64,000 nucleotides of DNA, from the NCBI GenBank assembly GCA_017484005.1, contig JAFUTY010000042.1:62001-126000 (forward strand), in the 5' to 3' direction. A program made the position numbers and the translations under genes. This stretch comes from Selenomonadaceae bacterium. GTDB lineage: Bacteria; Bacillota; Negativicutes; Selenomonadales; Selenomonadaceae. The notes beneath the pieces were generated by a model, which had not been told where the DNA came from, did no database searches, and saw only the letters and a list, made by a program, of their open reading frames with translations. Of this stretch, positions 26,553 to 34,930 are shown in pieces. Each line of letters starts with the position of its first letter. Within the stretch, counting starts at the first letter, position 1.

Positions 26553-28274
26553 TTATTGCAACAAACTCAAGACTTGAGATTGATTCTGTCCAGCTTGCGC
26601 CAGCATCGCTTGAGCCGATTGAGTTAAAACATTGAACTTAGTATATTCAGTCATTTCTTTCGCCATGTCTGCATCTCTCAACACTGAATCTGATAGAGCA
26701 GTATTTTCAGATTTGATTTCGAGATTCGATTCAGTGAATTCAAGACGTTCCATATATGATCCCACATCAGTTGCAACATCAAGAGCATATTCCAGAGCTG
26801 ATTCGATTTTTGAAATCGCAGATTCAGCTTTATCTCGGGTTGTAACATCGAGCTTTTCCAATTCCATTGCCCGCGGTCTCATCGATTTAATATAAAAATT
26901 GTTCATCTGATTCGAGCGCGTTCCATGATGAATTTTGAACTGATCGACTTCATAATAATTTGCAACATTCGGCAGATCTTGATCATAGATTTTATATCCA
27001 TTGCTATAATTTCCAGGAGGCTCATATTGAGGATTCACCGAATACTCTCCCTGCGAATTTTCAATATGAATTTTTCCACCTGCAAATTTTACGCCATCAA
27101 GATTTGCATTGTTATAAATTCCGACTGCCTCATATGATGAATGATCTTGAATAACGTTGATGTGTCCACCGTTGATTGTGATTAATCCACAAGTCGATTG
27201 TATCGCTGAACCAATTGCAGGATCATAGCTTTTTATGTTGATGTTGATATTGCCATCCCAAATCGTGATATCTCCAATCGAGCCATAATATCCAGTTCCA
27301 ATTCCAGAGCCATCCATGTCTGCATGTTGAACATTTACAGTTCCGCTGAGAATTGTAATATTTGATTCGATTCCAGCTTCATGAGCGTTTGAACCAATTG
27401 CCGCGCCGCGAGATCCTGTCGCCTTATCAATCGATAAAGTGCCTTTCTCTCCAAATTTTTCCTCACCGCTTACAGTCAAATTTCCGCCTGTTCGAATTGT
27501 AGCTTTCTCGCGAGCACTTCCAGATTGTGAGAGTGAATTTGTTCCGAGTATATGCAAAAAATTATCTTCGCCTTGAAAATCGATCAAATTCTGTTCAGAT
27601 GTTGTTGCTGCATTGAAATTTTCCAGCCACAGACTCGCTGAATTTTGCATGACGATTGAAACGTCTTTCGCACTGCTTGCACCGATAATTTTGACGTTCG
27701 ACGCAGTCACATTGATTGTAGATTCGCCAATACTTTCATCGAGCTGATAAACTCCATCGCTTGAAATTGTCATTGATCCAGTTACAATTGACGGAGTGCC
27801 AATTGGTTCAGATCGAGTATCGAATAAATCTTTATTATTTTCGATTGTCGTATGACTTCCATCGAGCAACTTTCTTCCATTGTATTCAGTTCCCATTGCG
27901 ATATCTTCAATCGTCGCTAGACTTGCATCGACTTCTTTTTGAATTGTTGCTCGATCGATATCTGAATTCGAATCATTCGCCGCATTGATCGCTAGCTCTT
28001 TCAGTCTCCGGATGTTTTGAATGATATCATCAATTCCTCCCGATGCAACTTTGAACATTGCAGATCCATTCTGAACGTTCTGTTGATCTTGATGAAGCGA
28101 TCTCAATTGTTCACGAAGAATTTCAGACATGGCGAGTCCTGCTGAATCATATTTTGCAGTCGGAATTCGATCTCCCGATGCAATTTTTGCGAGAGTCGTT
28201 CCAACTTTTTTAACATTTTTATTGAGATTTCCAAGAGCAACCATCGATGCAGAATTGTTAAGAGTCATAGTCAA
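26553..28274 (-). CDS. hag: Flagellin B with beta-helix-like central domain
   Basis: A 573-residue flagellin. Residues 1-150 and the last 90 are almost the same as in flagellin A, and the centre again has solenoid-like units (AAIGSNAHEAG, SNITILSGTVNV, GSIGDITIWDGNI, CGLITINGGHINV at bases about 27060-27405) but with different sequence. The start equivalent to that of flagellin A is a TTG at 28274; an ATG follows two codons later. There is no ordinary Shine-Dalgarno: a run of fourteen G ends eight bases upstream of the TTG. A good sigma-28-like promoter lies upstream. So this copy is the likely target of length-dependent expression control. Confidence 0.9.
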   Translation of the reverse strand: MTMTLNNSASMVALGNLNKNVKKVGTTLAKIASGDRIPTAKYDSAGLAMSEILREQLRSLHQDQQNVQNGSAMFKVASGGIDDIIQNIRRLKELAINAANDSNSDIDRATIQKEVDASLATIEDIAMGTEYNGRKLLDGSHTTIENNKDLFDTRSEPIGTPSIVTGSMTISSDGVYQLDESIGESTINVTASNVKIIGASSAKDVSIVMQNSASLWLENFNAATTSEQNLIDFQGEDNFLHILGTNSLSQSGSAREKATIRTGGNLTVSGEEKFGEKGTLSIDKATGSRGAAIGSNAHEAGIESNITILSGTVNVQHADMDGSGIGTGYYGSIGDITIWDGNININIKSYDPAIGSAIQSTCGLITINGGHINVIQDHSSYEAVGIYNNANLDGVKFAGGKIHIENSQGEYSVNPQYEPPGNYSNGYKIYDQDLPNVANYYEVDQFKIHHGTRSNQMNNFYIKSMRPRAMELEKLDVTTRDKAESAISKIESALEYALDVATDVGSYMERLEFTESNLEIKSENTALSDSVLRDADMAKEMTEYTKFNVLTQSAQAMLAQAGQNQSQVLSLLQ

Positions 28275-28282
28275 ATGACTCG

Positions 28283-28296
28283 CCCCCCCCCCCCCC
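28283..28296 (-). promoter_or_regulatory. G14 tract in Shine-Dalgarno position of flagellin B
   Basis: Fourteen C on the + strand, i.e. G on the flagellin strand, ending 8 bases before the TTG start, exactly where GGAGG should be. A G run can pair with the CCUCC end of 16S rRNA through G-C and G-U pairs, so it may act as a length-variable ribosome binding site. Confidence 0.75.
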
Positions 28297-28316
28297 GAAA
28301 ATTAAATTTGTCATAT

Positions 28317-28344
28317 ATATCGTCTACCAATTTCTATGACTTTA
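28317..28344 (-). promoter_or_regulatory. Sigma-28 (SigD/FliA)-type promoter of flagellin B
   Basis: On the minus strand: TAAA (28344-28341), a 16-base spacer, then GACGATAT (28324-28317), close to the SigD consensus TAAA-N(14-16)-GCCGATAT. The predicted start of transcription leaves a leader of about 36 bases that contains the G14 tract. Confidence 0.7.
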
Positions 28345-28430
28345 ACTCAATTCAAAAAATTCCCCCAACCTCCTCCAATGAGATCGATGGACTTTTTTAT
28401 TTGGAAAAAATTTTTGGGGATCGATCAGAA

Positions 28431-28945
28431 ATCCAATCGATAATAGACAACATGCTCAAGTGGATTGAAATAATATGGCGGGATCTTTTTGAAACTGAGC
28501 GATTCATACAAATGCCGCGCTGATTTCAAATCTTCATGTGTGTCGAGAAAGATCGATTGATATCCTTCAGATCTCGCTAAATCGATCGCATGTTCGATCA
28601 AAAATCCAATCGATAATAGACAACATGCTCAAGTGGATTGAAATAATATGGCGGAATCTTTTTGAAACCGAGAGATTCATATAAATGCCGCGCCGATTTC
28701 AGATCTTCATGTGTATCGAGAAAGATTGATCGATATCCTTCAGATCTCGCTAAATCGATCGCATGTTCGATCAAAAATCCAATCGATAATAGACGACATG
28801 CTCAAGTGGATTGAAATAATATGGCGGAATCTTTTTGAAACCGAGAGATTCATATAAATGCCGCGCCGATTTCAGATCTTCATGTGTATCGAGAAAGATT
28901 GATCGATATCCTTCAGATTTTGCTGAATCGATCGCATGCTCGATT
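28431..28945. repeat. Three tandem copies of the GNAT gene 3' end (about 173-bp unit)
   Basis: Units begin at 28431, 28604 and 28778, each with the words ATCCAATCGATAATAGA and CTCAAGTGGATTGAAATAA. The third is the true end of the GNAT gene. The second is almost identical to it, and the first is slightly more diverged. Each copy still encodes the last about 55 residues and stop of the acetyltransferase. Confidence 0.9.
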
Positions 28946-29223
28946 AAAACTCGACCAATTTTGAATCCTCGAAATTCATCTCGAACAAAAAATCTCTTCA
29001 GCTCGCAATTCTTTGGATCTTCCATTGGATGATATGCAATGACTCCCGCAAATTTTGAATAGACTCTCGCAATGAAAATTCTCCCGCCCGAATATCTTTT
29101 TGCAATTTCATCGATAGTTTCATCTGCCGGCTGAAATGATAAATCCAATCCCAAAAAATTTTTGTACTCCGCAAAAAGCCTTGAAACTTCTTCGAGATAA
29201 TCAAAGCCGTCTAAAATTTCCAA
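28771..29223 (-). CDS. GNAT family N-acetyltransferase
   Basis: A 150-residue GCN5-related acetyltransferase with the acetyl-CoA loop motif RDEFRGFKIGRVLIEHAID (R/Q-x-x-G-x-G/A pattern) and the C-terminal LYESLGFKKIPPYYFNPLEHVVYYRL typical of the family. TTG 29223 fits the GAGGAGTGAT better than GTG 29232, which overlaps it. The substrate is unknown. The 3' end is followed by two extra partial copies of itself. Confidence 0.85.
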   Translation of the reverse strand: MEILDGFDYLEEVSRLFAEYKNFLGLDLSFQPADETIDEIAKRYSGGRIFIARVYSKFAGVIAYHPMEDPKNCELKRFFVRDEFRGFKIGRVLIEHAIDSAKSEGYRSIFLDTHEDLKSARHLYESLGFKKIPPYYFNPLEHVVYYRLDF

Positions 29224-29275
29224 ATTGATCACTCCTCAACAAAAATTGGGATAATTCTACCAATCTGTAAATTAC

Positions 29276-29304
29276 TTGTCACTCGCAAAAACGATCTATA
29301 TAAT
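29276..29304 (+). promoter_or_regulatory. Sigma-70/SigA promoter of the flbD-fli operon
   Basis: TTGTCA (29276-29281), a 17-base spacer and a perfect TATAAT (29299-29304), 120 bases before flbD. This is the best housekeeping-type promoter seen in the window and probably drives the flagellar supercluster. Confidence 0.75.
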
Positions 29305-29426
29305 CCTACAAAAATTCTCTCGAGCAATTTCGAATGAAACAGGAAAAATTTTTAACACGGCGAAATTTGAAATCAATTCAGTTTCAAATCAGTTTCAAAA
29401 AAGTTTTTGCCAAGGAGGGATGATTT

Positions 29427-29627
29427 GTGATCAAACTTACAAAGTTCAATTCGGAAGCGCAGAAAAAAGGAGAATTCGTCCTCAATGCAGAAATCATAGA
29501 AACAATTGAGGAGACTCCCGACACCGTCGTAACTCTCACAAACGGGAAAAAATTGATCGTCGATGAGCCGATGGATGAAATCGTGCGCCGCGTCATGAAG
29601 TACCGCCGAGCTCTCAAGCAATTCTGA
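29427..29627 (+). CDS. flbD: Flagellar protein FlbD (SwrD-like)
   Basis: A 66-residue protein with the FlbD pattern: IKLTKFN at the start, FVLNAEIIETIEETPDTVVTL, then TNGKKLIVDEP and a basic helical end. In Bacillus the equivalent SwrD supports motor torque. GTG 29427 follows AAGGAGGGATGAT. The usual motA-motB pair that follows flbD in many Firmicutes is missing here; fliL comes directly. Confidence 0.88.
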   Translation: MIKLTKFNSEAQKKGEFVLNAEIIETIEETPDTVVTLTNGKKLIVDEPMDEIVRRVMKYRRALKQF

Positions 29628-29656
29628 TCTCAACGCAAAGTTAGGAGGTACGTTTC

Positions 29657-30187
29657 ATGCCTGATGAAGAAAAAGAGCAAGAAGAAACTGAGGCTGCCGA
29701 GCCTAAGAAAAAATCCCCGATTATAATGATCGCTGTAATCGCCCTCGTTGGAATCGCACTAGCCGGCGGAATATCTTTCTTCGTCGCAACTCAAATGATG
29801 GGCGGCGGAGGCGGCGGCGGTCATGAAGATGATTTTGGCGACATTCGGAATCATAATCCCGGCGCATTTGTTAAACTTGGAGATCCAAAAGAAGGAATCA
29901 TTGTCAACGTCGGCGGCGGTCGCAGCAGTAAATTCTTAAAAGCAAGCATCGTCCTCGAAATGAATCCAAATAAAAAGGATATTATGACTGAAACTGGATC
30001 ACTTCTTCCAGTCGCAGAAACTAAAATCCTCGATACAACCATGCAGTTCCTCCGCGCATCAAAAATCGAAGATCTCGATGCAACAAAACAGGATGATCTC
30101 AAAAAACGTTTGAAGGATCTTCTGAATTCCGAACTCGGATCTGGGGCTGTCTTTGATATCTACATCACGAGTTTCCTGCTCCAGTGA
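29657..30187 (+). CDS. fliL: Flagellar basal body-associated protein FliL
   Basis: A 176-residue inner-membrane protein that supports the stator ring. It has an acidic N-terminus, one membrane helix (about 22-45, IIMIAVIALVGIALAGGISFF), a glycine-rich hinge (MMGGGGGGG) and a periplasmic FliL domain with the conserved KASIVLEMNP and end segment VFDIYITSFLLQ. AGGAGGT precedes the ATG. Confidence 0.9.
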   Translation: MPDEEKEQEETEAAEPKKKSPIIMIAVIALVGIALAGGISFFVATQMMGGGGGGGHEDDFGDIRNHNPGAFVKLGDPKEGIIVNVGGGRSSKFLKASIVLEMNPNKKDIMTETGSLLPVAETKILDTTMQFLRASKIEDLDATKQDDLKKRLKDLLNSELGSGAVFDIYITSFLLQ

Positions 30188-30250
30188 TTTTTACTAAGTT
30201 AAAAAACTTCGCAATAATTTCTTCCTTATCTGCAGCGAGGGGGGACGACT

Positions 30251-31276
30251 TTGCCCGATGAGGTATTATCTCAGTCCGAGATAGACAAGCTGCTTTCTGC
30301 TATCAACGAGGGAACTATCAACGCTGAAGAAGTCAAAACTGAAGACACATCGAAGAAAGTCAAAACCTACGACTTCAGACGCCCCGATAAATTCTCCAAA
30401 GATCAGATTCGAACTCTGAGAATGCTGCATGAAAGCTTCGCGAGACTCTTTAACACTTATCTTTCAACTCATCTGCGGTCGCTCGTCAGCATCGATGTTG
30501 CGTCCGTTGAGCAATTAACTTATCAAGAATTCGTCCAATCAATGGCAAATCCAAGCGTGATTTCGATTCTGTCACTTCCCCCTCTCAAAGGAAATATCAT
30601 CATTGAACTCAACACCGAAGTCGCATTCGCTTTCATCGATCGAGTTTTGGGGGGCGAAGGTAGTGCGTCAACTAAAGCTCGAACCTTGACTGAAATCGAA
30701 GACGCCATGATGAAAAAATTCATGGAATCTGCAGTTGCAAATCTCAAAGACGCCTGGGCAAATGTTGTCGAGATTCATCCTCACGTCGAAACGATGGAAT
30801 CAAATCCTCAATTCGCTCAAATCGTTTCGCCAAGTGACATGGTTATCATTGTCACGATTCAAGTCTCAATTTGCGGCGTCGAAGGCATGATGAATATCTG
30901 CGTACCATATTTAGTTCTCGAGCCGATTATGTCGAAACTCACCACAACTTTCTGGGTTGCATCGAGTCAGGCTAAAGATGATACGCCGGAACATGTGGAG
31001 ATTTTGCAGCGGAAGATCGAACGAACCAAAGTTCCTTTCATCGTTGAACTTGGAAACGTCTACATTTCGATTCAAGAATTCATGACGCTGAGATTTGGCG
31101 ATGTTTTACAGCTCGATACAAATGTGCAGGATCAATTAAAATGCCGAGTAGGTGCTCGAGCAAAATATCTCTGCAGACCTGGAACTGCTGGGAAAAAAGT
31201 CGCAGTTCAAATTACTCACATTCTCAACGAAGCAGAAGAAGAAAGCCTTGAAGGAGATGACTTAACGAATGGGTGA
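30251..31276 (+). CDS. fliM: Flagellar motor switch protein FliM
   Basis: A 341-residue C-ring protein. The CheY-binding N-terminal peptide (VLSQSEIDKLLSAI) is followed by the CheC-like middle domain with DFRRPDKFSKDQIRTLRMLHE, and a C-terminal SpoA (FliN-like) domain at about 255-325. TTG 30251 follows GAGGGG. Its stop overlaps the fliY start by eight bases. Confidence 0.93.
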   Translation: MPDEVLSQSEIDKLLSAINEGTINAEEVKTEDTSKKVKTYDFRRPDKFSKDQIRTLRMLHESFARLFNTYLSTHLRSLVSIDVASVEQLTYQEFVQSMANPSVISILSLPPLKGNIIIELNTEVAFAFIDRVLGGEGSASTKARTLTEIEDAMMKKFMESAVANLKDAWANVVEIHPHVETMESNPQFAQIVSPSDMVIIVTIQVSICGVEGMMNICVPYLVLEPIMSKLTTTFWVASSQAKDDTPEHVEILQRKIERTKVPFIVELGNVYISIQEFMTLRFGDVLQLDTNVQDQLKCRVGARAKYLCRPGTAGKKVAVQITHILNEAEEESLEGDDLTNG

Positions 31277-32579
31277 CGGCACAATCTCTCAAGAGGAGAT
31301 AGATGCATTGATCAACAGCGGAGGTGCTCCACCATCCGATGATGCCGGCGGTGCTTCAGATTCTTCTGCAGACGCGGGAGATTCGGGCGGAGATGCCGGA
31401 ATCAAAGACGTCCTCACCGATATGGAAAAGGACGCCCTCGGTGAAATCGGAAATATCTCCATGGGCTCAGCAGCGACAACATTGTCAGTCCTGCTCGGTC
31501 GCAAAGTTTCAATCACAACTCCAACGACTTCCGTCGCGACGATGGATATCATTAAAGAACATTATCCAATGCCTTATCTCGTCGTCGAAGTCGGATATAC
31601 AATTGGAATCGATGGCAACAATGTTTTAGCGATTCAAGCTCAAGACGCCGCGATTATTGCAGATCTCATGATGGGCGGAGATGGAACTTCTCCAGAAACT
31701 GAACTGACTGAGATTCATATGAGCGCGGTCGGTGAAGCGATGAATCAAATGATGGGCACCGTCGCAACATCACTTTCGACGATGTTCAATAAAAAGATCG
31801 ATATCTCACCGCCAGTCGTCAATTTGATCGATTTCGGCAGTGAAGAAAAAATCACTGATATCGTTTCTTCTAACGATCCAGTCGCAAGGATTTCCTTCCG
31901 AATGGAAGTTGAGGGATTAATCGACAGCGAAATCATGCAGCTCCTGCCGATCAACGTCGCTAAAGAGATGGTAGAATTTCTCCTCGGCGGAGGAGCAGAT
32001 GCAGCCGCTGAAGAAGAGGATGATGAGCCGACACATGCAACTTCAACTGCAAATCCAGCTCCGCCGCCTCCTCCACAAGCTGCCGCGCCTCCTCCACAGC
32101 AATCCTATGGAGCACCACCTCCGCAGCAGTCTTACGGAGCGCCGCCTCCGCAGCAGCCAGCTGGATATCCCCCTCAACAATACCCGCCGCAACAACAGTA
32201 TGCTGCCCCACCGCCGGGCTATGGAGCGCCGAATAATATGCAACCTCATGTAGCAACGGGAATGCCTATTTCACCTGTACAATTTGCGCCTCTCGCAACT
32301 GAACCTGTGCAGGTCAACGATGCTAACATCGGTCTGATTCTCGATGTTCCTCTTCAAGTCACTGTCGAGCTGGGCAGGACGAGAAAATCAATCAAAGAAA
32401 TTCTCGAGCTGTCAAATGGATCAATCGTTGAACTCGATAAACTCGCCGGAGAACCTGTCGAGATTCAAGTGAACGGACGCTATCTCGCAAAAGGTGAGGT
32501 CGTCGTCATTGACGAAAATTTTGGGGTTCGTATAACTGAAATCGCATCCCCCGCAGAAAGAGCCGCTCGCCTGCAGTGA
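31269..32579 (+). CDS. fliY: Flagellar motor switch phosphatase FliY
   Basis: A 436-residue Firmicute-type switch protein combining a CheY-P phosphatase (CheC-like) and a FliN domain. The N-terminus has ISQEEIDALINSG. Two phosphatase motifs are visible: DALGEIGNISMGSAATTL and HMSAVGEAMNQMMGTVATSL. A Pro/Gln-rich linker (about 255-335, PPPQQSYGA repeats) leads to the SpoA domain (ANIGLILDVPLQVTVELGRT ...). No separate fliN is present, so FliY supplies that role. Confidence 0.93.
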   Translation: MGDGTISQEEIDALINSGGAPPSDDAGGASDSSADAGDSGGDAGIKDVLTDMEKDALGEIGNISMGSAATTLSVLLGRKVSITTPTTSVATMDIIKEHYPMPYLVVEVGYTIGIDGNNVLAIQAQDAAIIADLMMGGDGTSPETELTEIHMSAVGEAMNQMMGTVATSLSTMFNKKIDISPPVVNLIDFGSEEKITDIVSSNDPVARISFRMEVEGLIDSEIMQLLPINVAKEMVEFLLGGGADAAAEEEDDEPTHATSTANPAPPPPPQAAAPPPQQSYGAPPPQQSYGAPPPQQPAGYPPQQYPPQQQYAAPPPGYGAPNNMQPHVATGMPISPVQFAPLATEPVQVNDANIGLILDVPLQVTVELGRTRKSIKEILELSNGSIVELDKLAGEPVEIQVNGRYLAKGEVVVIDENFGVRITEIASPAERAARLQ

Positions 32580-32747
32580 CTCCCGCTGTCGAAGTTTTTA
32601 TTGACAATCATAAAAAAATATCTTAATTTTATTTTCAGTTTTTTCCCCAAAAACGAGATAGAATTCGTCCTGCGATTCTAATTCGCAGCTCGAAGATAGA
32701 GCCGGAACATCGTGTCTTAAAATCGATTTAACGAGGAGAGATGAAAT

Positions 32748-33110
32748 ATGGCAGTGCGAGTGCTTGTCGTTGACGACGCTGCATTCATGAGGATGATGGT
32801 TAAAGATATCCTCTCGAAAAACGGTTATGAAGTCGTAGGCGAAGCAGAAAATGGTATGAAAGCCGTCGAAAAATACAATGAGCTCAAACCGGATCTCGTG
32901 ACAATGGATATCACTATGCCTGAAATGGATGGAATTAGCGCGGTTAAAGCAATTCGCAAAACCGACCCAACAGCAAAAATCGTGATGTGTTCCGCTATGG
33001 GACAACAAGCCATGGTTATCGAGGCAATTCAAGCTGGAGCTCGCGATTTCATCGTTAAACCGTTCCAGGCAGATCGCGTCCTCGAAGCTGTTCGTAAAGC
33101 CGTCGGTTGA
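32748..33110 (+). CDS. cheY: Chemotaxis response regulator CheY, copy 1
   Basis: A 120-residue single receiver domain with the acidic pocket VVDDAAFM, the phosphoacceptor aspartate in VTMDITMPEMDG (residue 54), the threonine/serine region CSAMGQQ and the lysine in FIVKPFQ. It binds FliM when phosphorylated by CheA. GAGGAGAG precedes the ATG. A possible promoter (TTGACA near 32602) lies in the 168-base gap after fliY but its -10 is poor. Only two residues differ from the next gene. Confidence 0.92.
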   Translation: MAVRVLVVDDAAFMRMMVKDILSKNGYEVVGEAENGMKAVEKYNELKPDLVTMDITMPEMDGISAVKAIRKTDPTAKIVMCSAMGQQAMVIEAIQAGARDFIVKPFQADRVLEAVRKAVG

Positions 33111-33199
33111 TTTTTTCAGGAAAGATGTGCTGTTGAGTTTTGCAATTTCTCTTTCCATAAATTTTTCTCGATCACTACATTAAAGAGGAGAGATGCAAT

Positions 33200-33562
33200 T
33201 TGGCAGTTCGAGTGTTGGTTGTTGACGACGCTGCATTCATGAGGATGATGGTTAAAGATATCCTCTCGAAAAACGGTTATGAAGTCGTCGGTGAAGCTGA
33301 GAATGGTATGAAAGCCGTCGAAAAATACAACGAGCTCAAACCGGATCTCGTGACAATGGATATCACTATGCCTGAAATGGATGGAATTAGCGCAGTTAAA
33401 GCAATTCGAAAAGCAGATCCAACCGCTAAAGTCGTGATGTGTTCCGCAATGGGACAGCAGGCCATGGTTATCGAGGCGATTCAAGCTGGAGCTCGCGATT
33501 TCATTGTCAAGCCGTTCCAGGCAGATCGCGTTCTTGAAGCAGTTCGCAAGGCAGTGGGTTAA
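33200..33562 (+). CDS. cheY: Chemotaxis response regulator CheY, copy 2
   Basis: A 120-residue receiver, identical to copy 1 except for Ala for Thr and Val for Ile in the KADPTAKV segment. It starts with TTG after AGAGGAGAG, whereas copy 1 has ATG, so the two may differ in yield. The DNA identity is high but not perfect, with scattered silent changes, so this is a real tandem duplication kept nearly unchanged at protein level. Confidence 0.92.
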   Translation: MAVRVLVVDDAAFMRMMVKDILSKNGYEVVGEAENGMKAVEKYNELKPDLVTMDITMPEMDGISAVKAIRKADPTAKVVMCSAMGQQAMVIEAIQAGARDFIVKPFQADRVLEAVRKAVG

Positions 33563-33566
33563 GACG

Positions 33567-34058
33567 TTGATTCGAATTTTTCTGATATCGTTGATTCCGT
33601 TTTTCATCCCAATGATTGTCTCTGCTGCACCGGAGTCTGGAGGATATCTCTCGGGATATGACTCGACTCCGCAGGTGCAGGGAATTTCATTCTGGTCAAC
33701 TGCCGCGTATCTCTTCACGTTGCTGCTCGTCTTTATATTTGTGCTGGTGCTTGCATATTTAGCCGCAAGATTTTTGAGCGGGAAATTTTCTCCAACTCTC
33801 AACTCTCACGGCGGGAAAATTCTCGAGCATCTTGCACTTGCGCCAAATCGATCAATCTGCGTTGTAGAAATGGCTGGACGAGTTTTTCTCCTCGGTGTCA
33901 CGGAGCATTCAATCAACACACTTTCTGAAATCACGGATAAAGATGAAATCGAGCGTTTGCGGGCGGATAGTGTTAGAAATCCAATCTCGAAGGAGACTCT
34001 CTCGAATGAGCTCGATTCTCTCGTGAGTTTTGTAAGAAATTTGAGAAACCGTCGATAG
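33567..34058 (+). CDS. fliO: Flagellar biosynthesis protein FliO
   Basis: A 163-residue protein that helps assemble the FliP-FliQ-FliR export gate. It has a signal-like first segment (IRIFLISLIPFFIPMIVSA), a central membrane helix (AAYLFTLLLVFIFVLVLAYLAARF is two lines of it, about 48-72) and a cytoplasmic domain with ILEHLALAPNRSICVVEMAGRVFLLGVT, the FliO signature. TTG 33567 is preferred because longer forms overlap cheY; no strong ribosome binding site is seen. Confidence 0.85.
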   Translation: MIRIFLISLIPFFIPMIVSAAPESGGYLSGYDSTPQVQGISFWSTAAYLFTLLLVFIFVLVLAYLAARFLSGKFSPTLNSHGGKILEHLALAPNRSICVVEMAGRVFLLGVTEHSINTLSEITDKDEIERLRADSVRNPISKETLSNELDSLVSFVRNLRNRR

Positions 34059-34170
34059 ATTCAGCTGTCAAAAGATTTCCAACGAAAAATTTTCTAGAGC
34101 GATTTTTCGCAATGGAAGTTTTTGGTTGGAAATTTTTTTTGCACTTTTTTAGGTGAGAGGTGTCGAGCAT

Positions 34171-34917
34171 TTGTTGAGATTCTTTCTGATTCTATTCGGA
34201 ATCCTTTTCGCGATTTTTACTCAAGATGCTCAAGCCGCCCCATTAATTCCGTCAGTCAATATCGAAGTCGGCGAAGCTGAAACTCCCGATGAAGTTGCGA
34301 CAACGATGCAGATGTTCGCCCTTTTGACGATCATTTCATTCGCACCGGGAATTTTAATGATGACAACATCTTTCGTTAGAATCGTCGTCGTCATTGGATT
34401 TCTTCGCAACGCTTTATCAACTCAAAACGTCCCGCCGAATCAGGTCGTGATTTCATTAGCACTGTTTTTGACTTTCTACATCATGTCGCCATATTGGAAT
34501 CAGGCGAATGAGCAGGGAATTCAGCCATATCTCGCCGGAGAAATTTCGCAGGAAGAAGCAATCGATAACGTCGTCTATCCAATTCGAGAATTCATGTTCA
34601 AACAGACTCGCGAAGCAGATCTAGCATTATTCGTCAATTTATCTGAATCGGAACGACCGGAATCGCAGGAAGATGTCTCGACTTTCGTTTTGATTCCCGC
34701 ATTTGTTATCAGTGAATTGAAAACTGGATTTCAGCTCGGCTTCATGATTTACATCCCGTTCATCGTTATCGATATGATTGTCGCGAGCACGCTGATGTCA
34801 ATGGGTATGATGATGCTCCCGCCTGTCATGATTTCTCTGCCGTTTAAGATACTGCTTTTTGTTATGGTAGACGGCTGGCATCTGTTGATTCAATCTTTGA
34901 TCACGAGTTTCAAATAG
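34171..34917 (+). CDS. fliP: Flagellar export gate protein FliP
   Basis: A 248-residue core export-gate protein with a cleavable leader, then the family blocks LTIISFAPGILMMTTSFVRIVVVIGFLR, QVVISLALFLTFYIMSP, and the C-terminal PAFVISELKTGFQLGFMIYIPF and MMMLPPVMISLPFKILLFVMVDGW. TTG 34171 has GAGAGGTG at proper spacing; the in-frame GTG 34153 is an alternative. Confidence 0.92.
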   Translation: MLRFFLILFGILFAIFTQDAQAAPLIPSVNIEVGEAETPDEVATTMQMFALLTIISFAPGILMMTTSFVRIVVVIGFLRNALSTQNVPPNQVVISLALFLTFYIMSPYWNQANEQGIQPYLAGEISQEEAIDNVVYPIREFMFKQTREADLALFVNLSESERPESQEDVSTFVLIPAFVISELKTGFQLGFMIYIPFIVIDMIVASTLMSMGMMMLPPVMISLPFKILLFVMVDGWHLLIQSLITSFK

Positions 34918-34930
34918 AGGAGGATTTGAA

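Larger units (their letters stand above)
28275..28770. other. Non-coding region between flagellin B and the GNAT gene
   Basis: About 500 bases without an intact gene. From the flagellin side it holds the G14 tract, a sigma-28-like promoter, an A/T-rich stretch with a GGAGGAGG-like word on the minus strand (about 28370-28378), and two extra copies of the 3' end of the GNAT gene (28431-28777). No terminator for the GNAT gene is evident. Confidence 0.8.

Noticed and set aside
31960..32256. Antisense frames opposite the fliY Pro/Gln linker
   Set aside because: Same low-complexity effect; fliY is clearly the real gene.
32602..32630. TTGACA-based promoter before cheY copy 1
   Set aside because: The -35 is perfect, but at 17 bases the -10 matches poorly (TAATTT), so I did not list it as a feature.
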